Assembly: GCF_002979415.1 (NCBI RefSeq) | Contig: NZ_PCOT01000002.1 | Span: 62,001 to 126,000 of the forward strand | Direction of reading: 5' to 3' | Source of the DNA: Microbacterium sp. MYb72 | Lineage (GTDB): Bacteria > Actinomycetota > Actinomycetes > Actinomycetales > Microbacteriaceae | Length of the DNA stretch: 64,000 nt | In this document: piece after piece, positions 9,860 to 20,657 of the stretch | Layout: the number at the start of each line of letters is the position of its first letter | Numbering within the stretch: the stretch's first letter is position 1 | The notes under the pieces: generated by a model | Database searches by the model: none | What the model saw: only the letters and a program-made list of their open reading frames with translations | Told to the model about the DNA's origin: nothing | Position numbers and translations under genes: made by a program

Positions 9860-11749
9860 TCAGCGTCGTCTCGGGAGTCGTCGACGGATGCCGGAGCTCA
9901 CACGCACGCGGAGCGCCCTGAGACGATTGCCCGCGCCGGGGTGGTTGCGTCGCATGTACATCCGGATGAAGTCGCGGAGCTTGCCCTCCCCCACGTGGCC
10001 GATGCCCCGGAGGAAGGCGATCTGCTCGTGGGTGCGACCTGGCACCGTCGCCGACATCTCATCGAAGTTGAAGTCCAGGGTCGTGTAGCTGACCGCGGCG
10101 TACTCCGCATCCATGATCGTGCGTGTGTGGTAGCCGAGCTCGGCTGCCGCGTAGCTCGGTACACGTTCGAGCACGTGCGCGAGTCCACCGTCCTGGTACG
10201 CCTCCGCACCGCCGAAGTCGCTGTAGGACCACGGCTGCTCGACGAGCAGTCGCAGTGCCTCGGGACGGGCGATGAACATCGACCCGTACGGGGCGAGCGG
10301 GGAGATGTCGTCGAGAGGGACCATGATCCCCATCTGCGCGGCGAGCTTCTCGAAGCCGGGCTTGTTCGCCCACCATGCGCGCCCCATCGTGGGGTATCCG
10401 ATGTGCACCATCGGCGGGTAGACGATCCCGAGCCCCGGCTCCCTCTGGAAGAGCGCGAGCACGTTCGCCGTGTACCCCGGGCTGGACAGCAGATTCATGA
10501 ACTGCTGATCCTTGAACGCGCGGCCGACGTTGAAGCCGTCCTGGGGCGTCTTCTTGGAATGCAGCTTCACGACGAGGTCGTACCCGCCGTCGAGCAGGAC
10601 GTCACGGCATCCGACGAGGAATGCGCTCTGATCGCGGCCGTCGTTCGAGGCGACGACGCGCACGTCGACCGAACGCCCGTCACGAGGACGAGCATCGATG
10701 ATCTCGCGGATCGCCGCGGCCCGCTCCTCGTCCTGCGTCGTGACGACGAGATCGTAGGAGACGGGCAGCGTGTCGACGCGATCGAGCATCTCGTCGGTCA
10801 TGTCGACGTAGAAGATGTGCAGGATCGCGACCACTCGCAGCGGCGCCGTCGGATCGTACGAGACGTCGACGTCGCCGAGGACATCGTTGAGACCGAGATC
10901 GACGTTGAGGTCCTTCGGCGCGACGTTGCGGGCGAGATTCGCGTAGAGGTGCTCGATCGGGTACCCGTGCGACGCCATGTCCTCGGCGATCCATCGTCCG
11001 ATGACGGCATGCCGGTCCATGTAGGGCGGCCAGTGGAAGAAGGGTCGCCGCTTGACCAGCGGACATCCATCGGCGATCAGCAGATCGGGGTTGAAGAGAG
11101 CAGGATGCTTGGACGGATAGTTCGCTGCGGGGAACGCGGCGGCAGAGGAGAAGCCTGCCTCCGTGAATCGCTGCGTGAACGTCACCTCATGGTTCAGTAC
11201 CGCATCGAAGTAGCCGGCCATGGGCGGCAGATCCCGCCAGTAGTCGCGCCAGGCCTCGGAGAGGAACATGTTTCGACGCACCGCGATCCAGAAGGACTGC
11301 AGATGATCGGGGACCCGACCGGTTCCCGTCGACGGATCCTTCATGCGAACGTTGTCGGTCATACCCCAGAAGTCGAGCTCCTGGGCGCCCATCCGCTCGA
11401 AGACCGCGCCGTACGGGCGCACGGGACCGAACCACGTGTCGTTGGTCAGCACGACCTCGTCGAAGTCGGCGAGCCGCTCGCCGAGGTGATCGAGCCCCGC
11501 CTTGTGGCCCCAGATGTCGAACCCCTCGTTGGGACGCACGAGGATCTCATCCGTGACCGCCTCGAGACGTGCACGACCTTCCTCCGTGAGGGCGCCGTTG
11601 ACGACGGCGAGGATGTGCTCGGCGTCTCCGCGCATCTCCCGCAGGGCGTACTCGACGTACTCCTCGATCATTCCACGACGATCGAAGACGACGTACACGA
11701 CCGCTCTCCGGCTGTCCTTCGTGAGCGCCTGCGGCGTTCCGGTCGCCAT
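9860..11749 (-). CDS. RgpF-like rhamnan synthesis protein, copy 2
   Basis: 629 aa from ATG 11749. The N-terminal half shows VVYVVFDRRGMIEEYVEYAL, AEHILAVVNGAL, EILVRPNEGFDIWGHK and DEVVLTNDTWFGPVRP, the hallmark sequence of the rhamnan synthesis F family (RgpF of streptococcal rhamnose-glucose polysaccharide). The second half carries DLVVKLHSKKTPQ and AYQDGGLAHVLERV and may be a second transferase-like module. No membrane segments. Its ATG overlaps the stop of the upstream paralogue as TGATG. The two proteins align along their whole length, so this is a tandem duplication. The likely role is rhamnosyl transfer or polymer modification; the exact acceptor is unknown. Confidence 0.83.
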   Translation of the reverse strand: MATGTPQALTKDSRRAVVYVVFDRRGMIEEYVEYALREMRGDAEHILAVVNGALTEEGRARLEAVTDEILVRPNEGFDIWGHKAGLDHLGERLADFDEVVLTNDTWFGPVRPYGAVFERMGAQELDFWGMTDNVRMKDPSTGTGRVPDHLQSFWIAVRRNMFLSEAWRDYWRDLPPMAGYFDAVLNHEVTFTQRFTEAGFSSAAAFPAANYPSKHPALFNPDLLIADGCPLVKRRPFFHWPPYMDRHAVIGRWIAEDMASHGYPIEHLYANLARNVAPKDLNVDLGLNDVLGDVDVSYDPTAPLRVVAILHIFYVDMTDEMLDRVDTLPVSYDLVVTTQDEERAAAIREIIDARPRDGRSVDVRVVASNDGRDQSAFLVGCRDVLLDGGYDLVVKLHSKKTPQDGFNVGRAFKDQQFMNLLSSPGYTANVLALFQREPGLGIVYPPMVHIGYPTMGRAWWANKPGFEKLAAQMGIMVPLDDISPLAPYGSMFIARPEALRLLVEQPWSYSDFGGAEAYQDGGLAHVLERVPSYAAAELGYHTRTIMDAEYAAVSYTTLDFNFDEMSATVPGRTHEQIAFLRGIGHVGEGKLRDFIRMYMRRNHPGAGNRLRALRVRVSSGIRRRLPRRR

Positions 11750-13698
11750 CACAGCGCCTCCCCTTCGACGGCGCGCCCTCGACGCAGCACGGTCCGGACC
11801 AGATGCATGCCTCTACGGGCGACGCTGACGAAGGGACGCGCGACAGGCGCGAGCGTCGCCGCAGTCTTCGGGTGGTTCAGCCGCACGTACATGCGCGTCA
11901 TAGCGACGATCCCGCCGGCTCCCGCCCACCCTGCTCGGTGCAGCCACTGGATCTGCTCGAGCGGATAACCCGGCGGTGTGATCGAGAGCTGATCGAGCTT
12001 GTATGCGAGATTCGCGTAGGCGATGCCTGCGTGCTCCTGGTTCATCACGGTGCGAACGTGATACCCCAGCTCACCCATCGCGAGCGTCACCATGCGCTCC
12101 TGGACTCTCGCCAGGTCGGCTCCCTCGCGCTTTCCGTTCTTCGGAACCTCGTATGAGCGGTAGTCCTGCTCGTCATCGATGAGGATCTTCAGCGCCTCCG
12201 GACGTCCGATCCACATTCCGCCGAGCGGAGCGAGCGGCGTCGCTCCATCCAACGGGACACGGATGCCGAGGCGTTCGCACATCTCCTCGGCACGATCTCG
12301 GTAGTGCCCCCAGCCGCGCCCGGCGAGCGAGTAGCCGATGTGCATCATGGGCGAGAACACGGCGCCGAGCCCCTGTTCGCGCTGGAACAGCGCCAGGAGC
12401 GCGGCGAACTGGCCGGGCGAGGAGATCAGATTCTCGAGCTGGTAGCGACGGAAGTACCGCGCGATGTTGGCCCCGCGCTTGCTGGGTGCTCGCGTATGGA
12501 TCTTCACGACGAGGTCGTAGGCGCCCGAGGTCAGGACATCGCGGCAGGCGATGAAGAATGCGCTCATGTCCCTCCCGCGCTTCGAGGGCACCACGCGGAC
12601 CTCGACCTCGGCCATTCCAGGGATCTCGCGCCCGGAGAGCGCGTCGCGGATCTTGACGGCGGCGCCCTCCTCCACCGTCGTGACGACGAGGTCGAAGCCG
12701 ACGGGGATGTGGACGAGCCTGTTCAGCAGGTGGTCGACCGTCCGCGGATCGGCGCAGTGGGCGATGACAGCGAGCCGGAAAGGCGCCGAACGGTCATAGC
12801 CTGTGTCGGCATCCGGGAGCACTTCGAGCATGCCCGCATCCGTGTTGAGCGTCTTGGGCTGCACGTTCCGTGCGAGGTTGCTCCACATCAGCTCGATCGG
12901 GTACCCGTACTTCGTGATCTCGGCGATCGTGCGTCGCCCGATCACCGCGTGCCTGTCGAGGAAGGGCGGATAGTGGAAGAACGGTCGCCTCTTGATGAGC
13001 GGGCACCCGTCGGCGAGCAGGAGATCGGCGTTGAAGAGCGCCGGATGCTCGGTGGGATAGTCGGCCGACGCGAACGCCACGGAGTGCGAGTAACCCTGAT
13101 CCGCGAAATGCTTCGTGAATTGGATCTCGTGCTTGAGCACGGCGTCGAAGTACGAGGGCATCTCGGGCAGGTCGCGCCAGTACGCACCCCATTCGGGCGA
13201 GAGGAACATCTCCTTCCGGACCGCGATCCAGAAGGACTGCAGGTGATACGGGAGCTCACCCTCATTGGTGAACTTGTTGAGGGGCTCCCAGTCGTGGTCG
13301 GTCATGCCCCAGAAGTGCACCTCCTGCTCCCCCATCCGCTCGAAGACAGGAGCGTACGGTCGCACAGGTCCGAACCACGTGTCGTTCGTGAGAAGCACCT
13401 CGTCGAACTCGGCGATACGGTCGCCCACGTGATCGAGCGCGTCCTTGTGCGCCCAGATGTCGAAGCCGTCGTTGGACCGCACCAGGATCTCGTCGGTGAC
13501 GGTCTCCAGCAACGCCCTGCCAGCCGTGTCGAGTGATCCGTTGACGACGGCGAGGATGTGAGCCGCGTCGTCACGCAACCCCTGCAGCGCGTACCTCACG
13601 AACTCCTCGACCCCACCGCGGCGGTCGTAGACGACGTAGATCACGAGGCGCTTGCCTCCGTCAGGGAATCGTGCTGGCTTCTGCCCCGGCGTCGTCAT
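11749..13698 (-). CDS. RgpF-like rhamnan synthesis protein, copy 1
   Basis: 649 aa from ATG 13698, with an AAGGGA box 4 nt upstream. Landmarks parallel those of its downstream paralogue: VIYVVYDRRGGVEEFVRYAL, EILVRSNDGFDIWAHK, DEVLLTNDTWFGPVRP, GMTDHDWEPL and, in the second half, DLVVKIHTRAPSKRG and MWIGRPEALKILID. Family knowledge places RgpF in rhamnan backbone or side-chain synthesis on the cytoplasmic side. The pair lies between the wzm-wzt operon and rmlA on the same strand. Differences between the copies cluster in the loop after GMTD and in the second half, so the two probably use different acceptors; that is inference. Confidence 0.83.
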   Translation of the reverse strand: MTTPGQKPARFPDGGKRLVIYVVYDRRGGVEEFVRYALQGLRDDAAHILAVVNGSLDTAGRALLETVTDEILVRSNDGFDIWAHKDALDHVGDRIAEFDEVLLTNDTWFGPVRPYAPVFERMGEQEVHFWGMTDHDWEPLNKFTNEGELPYHLQSFWIAVRKEMFLSPEWGAYWRDLPEMPSYFDAVLKHEIQFTKHFADQGYSHSVAFASADYPTEHPALFNADLLLADGCPLIKRRPFFHYPPFLDRHAVIGRRTIAEITKYGYPIELMWSNLARNVQPKTLNTDAGMLEVLPDADTGYDRSAPFRLAVIAHCADPRTVDHLLNRLVHIPVGFDLVVTTVEEGAAVKIRDALSGREIPGMAEVEVRVVPSKRGRDMSAFFIACRDVLTSGAYDLVVKIHTRAPSKRGANIARYFRRYQLENLISSPGQFAALLALFQREQGLGAVFSPMMHIGYSLAGRGWGHYRDRAEEMCERLGIRVPLDGATPLAPLGGMWIGRPEALKILIDDEQDYRSYEVPKNGKREGADLARVQERMVTLAMGELGYHVRTVMNQEHAGIAYANLAYKLDQLSITPPGYPLEQIQWLHRAGWAGAGGIVAMTRMYVRLNHPKTAATLAPVARPFVSVARRGMHLVRTVLRRGRAVEGEAL

Positions 13699-13783
13699 CT
13701 GGTCCCTTCACAAGTCCCGGCGAACCGGGGCCGACTCACAAACGCTCGCCCCGCGCCATGCGCTGCGAACCCATCGAGCCTAG

Positions 13784-14653
13784 TCAGCGTCCCTGAGCGA
13801 GTGCCTTGAGCAGGTACTCCCCGTACCCGCTCTTGCGCAACGGCTCAGCGCGCTCGCGCAGCTCGTCGTCGGTGAGGAAGCCCATGCGCCACGCCACTTC
13901 CTCGGGGCAGCCGATGGACAGTCCCTGACGCTTCTCCACCGTGCGGATGAAGTCGGTCGCCTCGGCGAGTGAGTCGAATGTCCCGGTGTCGAGCCACGCC
14001 GTGCCGCGCGTGAGGAGCTGCACCTTGAGCTTTCCGCGCTCCAGGTACTCGCGGTTGACATCGGTGATCTCCAGCTCGCCGCGAGGCGACGGCTTGAGGT
14101 TCTTCGCGATCTCGATCACATCGTTGTCGTAGAAATAGAGACCCGGGACCGCGTAGTTGCTCTTCGGCTGCGCCGGCTTCTCCTCGAGGGAGACGACCTT
14201 GCCCGCCTTGTCGAACTCCACGACGCCGTAGGCCGTCGCGTCATCGACCCAGTAGCCGAAGACCACACCGCCATCGAGCTCTGTGTACTGGCGGAGCTGG
14301 GTGCCCATGCCCTGACCGTAGAAGATGTTGTCGCCGAGGACGAGCGCAGCGGAGTCGGAGCCGATGTGCTCCTCGCCGAGGATGAACGCCTGCGCAAGGC
14401 CGTCGGGAGAGGGCTGCGTCTTGTACGTGATCGAGACGCCGAACTTCGATCCGTCGCCGAGCAGCCGCTGGAACGACTCCGCGTCATGCGGCGTCGTGAT
14501 CATCAGGATGTCGCGGATGCCCGCGAGGATGAGCGTCGACAGGGGGTAGTAGATCATCGGCTTGTCATAGACCGGGACCAGCTGCTTGGAGACGCCGAGG
14601 GTGATCGGGTGCAACCGGGAGCCTGTGCCGCCGGCGAGAATGATGCCACGCAT
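13784..14653 (-). CDS. rmlA: Glucose-1-phosphate thymidylyltransferase
   Basis: Makes dTDP-glucose from glucose-1-phosphate and dTTP, the first step of dTDP-L-rhamnose synthesis. 289 aa, full family length. The N-terminal nucleotidyltransferase signature [18 protein letters not shown] is followed by [25 protein letters not shown], and the sugar-site motifs [20 protein letters not shown] and ELEITDVN. The ATG at 14653 follows a GAGACT hexamer by 7 nt, a possible weak leaderless promoter. The gene is divergent from rmlB, with 78 nt between the start codons. Confidence 0.95.
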   Translation of the reverse strand: MRGIILAGGTGSRLHPITLGVSKQLVPVYDKPMIYYPLSTLILAGIRDILMITTPHDAESFQRLLGDGSKFGVSITYKTQPSPDGLAQAFILGEEHIGSDSAALVLGDNIFYGQGMGTQLRQYTELDGGVVFGYWVDDATAYGVVEFDKAGKVVSLEEKPAQPKSNYAVPGLYFYDNDVIEIAKNLKPSPRGELEITDVNREYLERGKLKVQLLTRGTAWLDTGTFDSLAEATDFIRTVEKRQGLSIGCPEEVAWRMGFLTDDELRERAEPLRKSGYGEYLLKALAQGR

Positions 14654-14671
14654 ACCGACTAGTCTCCCTGA

Positions 14672-15729
<1,058 letters not shown>

Positions 15730-15730
<1 letters not shown>

Positions 15731-17136
15731 TGACCGAGTTCGGCAAGGCGCTCTCGTTCACGGAGACCGCGATCCCCGGTCTGCTCATCGCCGAGCTCCC
15801 CGTCCACGGCGACTCCCGCGGCTGGTTCAAGGAGAACTGGCAGCGCGAGAAGATGATCGCCGCAGGCCTCCCCGACTTCCGCCCCGTGCAGAACAACATC
15901 TCGTTCAACGACGAGGTCGGCACCACTCGCGGCATCCATGCGGAACCGTGGGACAAGTGGGTGTCGGTCGCGACCGGTCGCATCTTCGGCGCCTGGGTCG
16001 ATCTCCGTGAAGGACCGACGTTCGGCGCGGTGTTCACGGCCGAGATCGACCCGTCTCGGGCGATCTTCGTTCCCAGAGGCGTCGGCAACTCGTACCAGAC
16101 CCTCGAGTCCGACACGGCGTACGCCTACCTCGTGAACGACCACTGGTCGGCGGATGCCGAGTACTCCTTCCTCAATCTCGCTGATGAGACCGTCGACATC
16201 CAGTGGCCGATCCCCCTTTCCGAGGTGGAGATATCCGCGAAGGATCTCGCGCACCCGCGCCTGGCCGACGTGACCCCGATCGCTCCGAAGAAGACCCTCA
16301 TCATCGGAGCGAACGGCCAGCTCGGCCTCGCGCTGCGCGAGGCCTTCGGAGACTCCCCTCGCTACGAGTACGCGACACGCGACTCCATCGATCTGGCCGA
16401 TCCCGATTTCGTCTCCTCTCGACGTTGGCGCGACTATGACACGATCATCAATGCCGCGGCATACACTGCCGTGGATCTCGCGGAGACTCCAGACGGGCGC
16501 GCAGAGGCCTGGGCCTCGAACGTCACCGGGGTCGCCGCTCTCGCCCGTGTCGCGACGGAGCACGGCATCACCCTCGTTCACATCTCGAGCGACTACGTCT
16601 TCGACGGCTCGAAGGACGGTGCATACACGGAAGAGGATGCCGTGCGCCCTCTCGGCGTCTACGGACAGACCAAGGCCGCGGGCGATGCGATCGTGGGTGC
16701 CGTCCCCCGTCACTACATCCTCCGCACCTCCTGGGTGATCGGCGAGGGCAAGAACTTCGTGCGGACAATGGCCGCACTTGCACAACGCGGAGTCGACCCC
16801 AAAGTCGTCGACGATCAACTGGGCCGACTGACGTTCACTGATGACATCGTGCGTGCGATCCGGCACGTGGGAGCGTCAGGTGTCCCCTTCGGGATCTACA
16901 ACGTCAGCTCGTCCGGAGAACCCCAGAGCTGGGCCGAGATCGCCGCACGGGTCTTCGAGCTCTCCGGTCACGATCCGAGACGCGTCACCGGGGTCTCCAC
17001 GGAAGAGTACTTCTCGACGGCATCCGGCCCGGTCGCACCCCGCCCCGCGAACAGCACCCTGGACCTTTCCAAACTGATCGCCACGGGATTCGCTCCGTCC
17101 GACCTGCTCACGCAGCTCAGAGCGTACCTGGCCTGA
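15730..17136 (+). CDS. rmlCD: Bifunctional dTDP-4-dehydrorhamnose 3,5-epimerase / dTDP-4-dehydrorhamnose reductase (RmlC-RmlD fusion)
   Basis: 468 aa from ATG 15730 performing the last two steps to dTDP-L-rhamnose. Residues 1 to about 190 are an RmlC cupin: DSRGWFKENW, TTRGIHAEPWDKW (the histidine equivalent to the catalytic His of RmlC), VDLREGPTFG and IFVPRGVGNSYQTLE, where the usual AHGF is replaced by GNSY. From about residue 195 an RmlD reductase begins with TLIIGANGQLGLAL, then NAAAYTAVDLAE, HISSDYVFDG and YGQTKAAGD with the catalytic Tyr and Lys. Such fusions are known in actinobacteria. It ends convergent to the surface-protein gene; the 83-nt gap holds only a short GC-rich palindrome. 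Confidence 0.93.
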
Positions 17137-17219
17137 TCTCTCGACGGCTCGAGGTATGCGCCTCCGGCCTGTGGCCGCGGTCCCCGCGGTCGGATCGACG
17201 GAACCGACGAGCGCGCCGA

Positions 17220-19403
17220 CTATCCCACGGCTACCGTCCGGCACCCGAGTAGGGTGTGTCCTCCGGCTCCGTTGTTTATGCCGTAGGCGCACACCGAGTA
17301 GGTGCCCGGCGCCACCGTGATCTGCTGGGCGAAGCCGTGGCGTGTTCCGTACGCGGGGTACGCGGCGCCCACGTCTGCGCGCTCTTTGTCCGCCCAGTAG
17401 GCGAGCCCGACCGCTCCGACGTAGATGTGAACGGAGATCGAGTCAGAGGTGTCCGGGTCGATCGCCCACCCGCCGACGGTGATGGTCCCCGGAGTCGCGA
17501 CGGCTGCCTCGAAGTTCCCGAACGGCGCGCGCCCGGGATCAGACGCCGGCGCCGTGACCGTCGCGCTCTTGCAACCGAGCAGAGTATGCCCGCCCGCACC
17601 CGTATTGATCCCATACGCACAGATCGACGACGTACCCACCGGCAACGTCACCGACTCCGCGAAACCATGACGATCCCCATAACCCGGATTCGCCGACCCG
17701 ACATCCGCACGAACCTTGTCCGCCGTGTACTCCGTACCCGACGACCCCACATACAGATGCACCTTGATCGACGACGCCGTATCAGGATCCAAAGCCCACC
17801 CCGACACAGACGCCACATTCCCCGACACCGACACCGACTCGAACGCCCCCACCGGCGCACGACCCTTCTCCGAGATCACCGGCGCCGTGACCTGTACAGT
17901 CGTGCATCCGATCGCGGTGTTCACGCCGGGGCCGACGTTGATCCCGTACACGCAGACGTTGCGCGAACCGGGCGGCGCGGAGATCGTCGTATCGAAGCCA
18001 TGCTTGGTGCCGTACTCGGCATAGGCCGGAGGAATGTCACCACTCACCTTGTCAGCTGTCACTGCGGTGCCGGCGTTGTCTACGTACACGTGAACTGTTG
18101 ACGGGTCGATCAGGTCGGGATCGAGAGCCCATCCGGTCACGCGGATGCCTCCCTCCACCGCCTTCGCGGTCATGGAGCCGACCGGCAGCCCGCTCTTCGA
18201 TTCGACGTCACGGCAGCCCAAGAGGACGTTGGCGCCTGCGCCGCTGTTGATCGCGTATATGCACACGCTGACGACTCCCGAGCCGATCGCCGGCACGGTC
18301 GCGGAGAAACCGTGGTTGTTCCCTGATCCGGGATAGGCCGCGCCGACATCCGCGCGCGGCACATTCGCGGTGACAGCTGTGCCCACCGATGCGACGTACA
18401 CATGGACGGCGATCGGATCTGCGGTGTTCGGGTCGATGGCCCAGCCGGATACCTGGAACTGACCGGGCGCCGCCTTCACGAGCTCGATGTTTCCGAAAGG
18501 ATTGTTGGCCGCCCCCTGAGCCGATCCGAACCAGTCCGTGAAGTAGTTGTAGAAGTTCCTGTTGCCGTAAGACGAGCAGTAGTCGCCCTCTCCGTATCCT
18601 GCACGAAGAGCAGCGGCGTTGGGCTGGTACGGCGTGTAATAGTAGAGCGCCGAGGTCGCCTTGTTCGCGACGTAGACGGGCGCGCTGCCGCAGTTGCGGG
18701 ACGCCGTGGGGTGGTAGAGGATGTTCCAGGTCCTGCCGGGCGCGTAGTAGGTGAAGTAGCGGCCCTCCATGTAGATCTTCATCTGCCGCGCAGCGCCGTA
18801 GATCTGATAGAAGAAACCGACGTACGCCGGATTGCAGGAGGCGTCATCGGGGCAGCCCTGACCGAGCGCGATATCGTATCGCCACGCGCTGGGCCAGGTG
18901 TGCGTCACGAGACCCTGCTCTTTCTGAAGCATGACGATCAGCACCTGGGGGTTGATCCCGCACGACTGAGCGACCCGGTAGATGATCCGCGCAGCGCTCT
19001 CGTTCGCGGCGCCGGTGTACCCGTTGCAGTACGTATCGGCAGGCCGACTGGCCGAGGTGATCGAGAAGTCCTTCAGGCAGACGATCGGTCTGCCCTTCTC
19101 ATCCGTCCCCCCGAGACAGCGGCTGACCTTGCTGTTGAAGAACGACTGGATCTGCGCTTCGGTCATCGTGTTCTTGTCGGTGAACACGGCATCGCTGATC
19201 AGGTTGCCCGGATCGAACCCGTCGAGAGTCATCGGCTTGATACCCGACAGCGCCCCTGTCGTCGGGACGGAAGCGGATGGCGCTGCGATCGCGGCCCCCG
19301 TGGGGACGAGCACTCCGAGCACGAGAGCGGCGACGGCGATGAGACTCGCCATGGTTCGTCGGGGCACGAAGAAGCGATGCGGACGCGGGGCCTGTCCAGT
19401 CAT
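17220..19403 (-). CDS. Secreted lysozyme-like protein with four C-terminal beta repeats
   Basis: 727 aa from ATG 19403, where CAGACT plus 7 nt precedes the start. A signal peptide occupies about residues 1-42 (RR before a hydrophobic run, cleavage near AIAAPSA). Residues about 45-300 form one domain with several cysteines and the helix RIIYRVAQSCGINPQVLIVM followed by LQKEQGLVT; the Gln-Lys-Glu context resembles the catalytic Glu helix of lysozyme/transglycosylase folds, but this is inference. Four repeats of about 100 residues follow (about 301-398, 408-500, 515-611, 625-722), each with GWA(I/L)DPD, VHVYV, AD(V/K), HGF and a closing GxNxGxG...GC. Repeat 3 has different codon use. It is probably exported to the wall near the rhamnose polymer. 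No enzymatic activity is proven. Confidence 0.72.
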   Translation of the reverse strand: MTGQAPRPHRFFVPRRTMASLIAVAALVLGVLVPTGAAIAAPSASVPTTGALSGIKPMTLDGFDPGNLISDAVFTDKNTMTEAQIQSFFNSKVSRCLGGTDEKGRPIVCLKDFSITSASRPADTYCNGYTGAANESAARIIYRVAQSCGINPQVLIVMLQKEQGLVTHTWPSAWRYDIALGQGCPDDASCNPAYVGFFYQIYGAARQMKIYMEGRYFTYYAPGRTWNILYHPTASRNCGSAPVYVANKATSALYYYTPYQPNAAALRAGYGEGDYCSSYGNRNFYNYFTDWFGSAQGAANNPFGNIELVKAAPGQFQVSGWAIDPNTADPIAVHVYVASVGTAVTANVPRADVGAAYPGSGNNHGFSATVPAIGSGVVSVCIYAINSGAGANVLLGCRDVESKSGLPVGSMTAKAVEGGIRVTGWALDPDLIDPSTVHVYVDNAGTAVTADKVSGDIPPAYAEYGTKHGFDTTISAPPGSRNVCVYGINVGPGVNTAIGCTTVQVTAPVISEKGRAPVGAFESVSVSGNVASVSGWALDPDTASSIKVHLYVGSSGTEYTADKVRADVGSANPGYGDRHGFAESVTLPVGTSSICAYGINTGAGGHTLLGCKSATVTAPASDPGRAPFGNFEAAVATPGTITVGGWAIDPDTSDSISVHIYVGAVGLAYWADKERADVGAAYPAYGTRHGFAQQITVAPGTYSVCAYGINNGAGGHTLLGCRTVAVG

Positions 19404-19473
19404 GCGCTCAAGTCTGACGGAAGATTCCCAGGAAAGGGCATCTGACACGCATGATCACGCGGAACAGCGGCCC

Positions 19474-20547
19474 TCAGAGATCAGCGTGCAGTCCCCACAC
19501 ACGCTCGGCCGAACCCGCCCAGGAGAAGGATCGGGATCGGTCGGCGCCGAGCACGCTGAGCCGCCTCGCACCCGAGCCGAGTGCATCTGCGACGGCATCC
19601 GGGATCTCCGACTCGTCCACGACAGCTCCCCCGTCTGCGATCACGTCGCGGTGCACGCCGCTGGCCACGGCGATGACGGGCACGCCGAGCGTCATCGCCT
19701 CGACGACGCGCCACGGCCAGGCGGTCTCATCGGCGGTCGCGACGAAGGCAGCGGCACCCGCGAAGATCGCGGCTCGGTCCTCGACCGGGAGCGCTCCGCG
19801 GATGTGCGCGCGGGACTCTGGCAGTCCTGCCGCAGCAGCCAGCTCCGCGAGACGCGGCTCTGAACCCTCTGGCGCGTCGAGCACCACGGCGTCCGCATCG
19901 ACGGCGGCCGCCGCGGCGAACCCCGCCGTCAGCGACGAGGCCGTCCCCGTGAGCACGATGTACCGAGCGGGGAGCGAGAGCGCTGCGCGCCGTGCCGACG
20001 CATCGAGCGGGACGACGAGCGCCCGTGGGGCGGCTCCGGGGATGACCCTGATGCGATCACCGAGCTTGCTGAGCGCCGCGAGCCGCTCGGCGACCGCGTG
20101 CGAGGGGACGACGACGGCGTCCGCGTGCTTCACGGCTCTCCGCAGCATCCCCCGCTGCCAGACGACCGTCGACTTCGACAGCGTCTCGGGCGCCGCCCAG
20201 GCACGCAGGTCCCACAGCGTCACCGTGGTCTGGTCGTTGTCGTGCACGCGATCGTGCCGGACGAGCGGAGCCATGAGGGATGCCGAGTGGATGAGGCCTC
20301 CGCCGACGCCGGGCGCGAGTCCCATCTGCCACGACGCCGCGAGTTCGCGGCGCGCGAGGCCGAGCGTGCGCACGTCGGCCATGCCGGCGATGGACACGGT
20401 CGATCCCGACGGCACGATCGCCTCCACCCCGCACCCGGAGGGCGCGGTCTCGACCAGACCGGCCGCGAGATCGAGCGCGGCGGCGGCGTGGTCGGCATCG
20501 GCGACGTGCACGAGCTGATCCAGAACCACACGCAGCCGAGCACCCAT
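19474..20547 (-). CDS. GT4-like glycosyltransferase
   Basis: 357 aa from ATG 20547; extending upstream would cross the divergent DUF4012 promoter. The two-domain GT-B layout is visible: the N-terminal half has GVGGGLIHSASLMAPL and ADAVVVPSHAVAERL, and the C-terminal half RYIVLTGTASSLTAGF, FVATADETAWPWRVVEAMTL (the E-x7-E-like nucleotide site) and GVPVIAVASGVHRDVI. Family members transfer sugar from a nucleotide donor to lipid or glycan acceptors. TACCCT followed by 6 nt precedes the ATG, suggesting a leaderless mRNA. It stands alone next to the surface-protein gene; the acceptor is unknown. Confidence 0.78.
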   Translation of the reverse strand: MGARLRVVLDQLVHVADADHAAAALDLAAGLVETAPSGCGVEAIVPSGSTVSIAGMADVRTLGLARRELAASWQMGLAPGVGGGLIHSASLMAPLVRHDRVHDNDQTTVTLWDLRAWAAPETLSKSTVVWQRGMLRRAVKHADAVVVPSHAVAERLAALSKLGDRIRVIPGAAPRALVVPLDASARRAALSLPARYIVLTGTASSLTAGFAAAAAVDADAVVLDAPEGSEPRLAELAAAAGLPESRAHIRGALPVEDRAAIFAGAAAFVATADETAWPWRVVEAMTLGVPVIAVASGVHRDVIADGGAVVDESEIPDAVADALGSGARRLSVLGADRSRSFSWAGSAERVWGLHADL

Positions 20548-20553
20548 GCCCCC

Positions 20554-20559
20554 AGGGTA
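20554..20559 (-). promoter_or_regulatory. -10 box of a probable leaderless promoter (GT4 gene)
   Basis: TACCCT on the minus strand, 6 nt (GGGGGC) before ATG 20547. Confidence 0.45.
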
Positions 20560-20657
20560 ATCGCGGTGCCGCCGGGAACCTGGGAGCCCGGCCCGCATGG
20601 CCGCCGATTCCCGGCATCCGCTCACGCGCACAGGCGCCTTCGTGCTTGAATGCTCGC

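Noticed and set aside
9032..11968. A 978-codon open frame on the plus strand opposite wzm and the RgpF-like gene
   Set aside because: It mirrors the GC-rich codons of the real genes; the translation is rich in Arg, His, Asp, Val and Glu and shows no domain.
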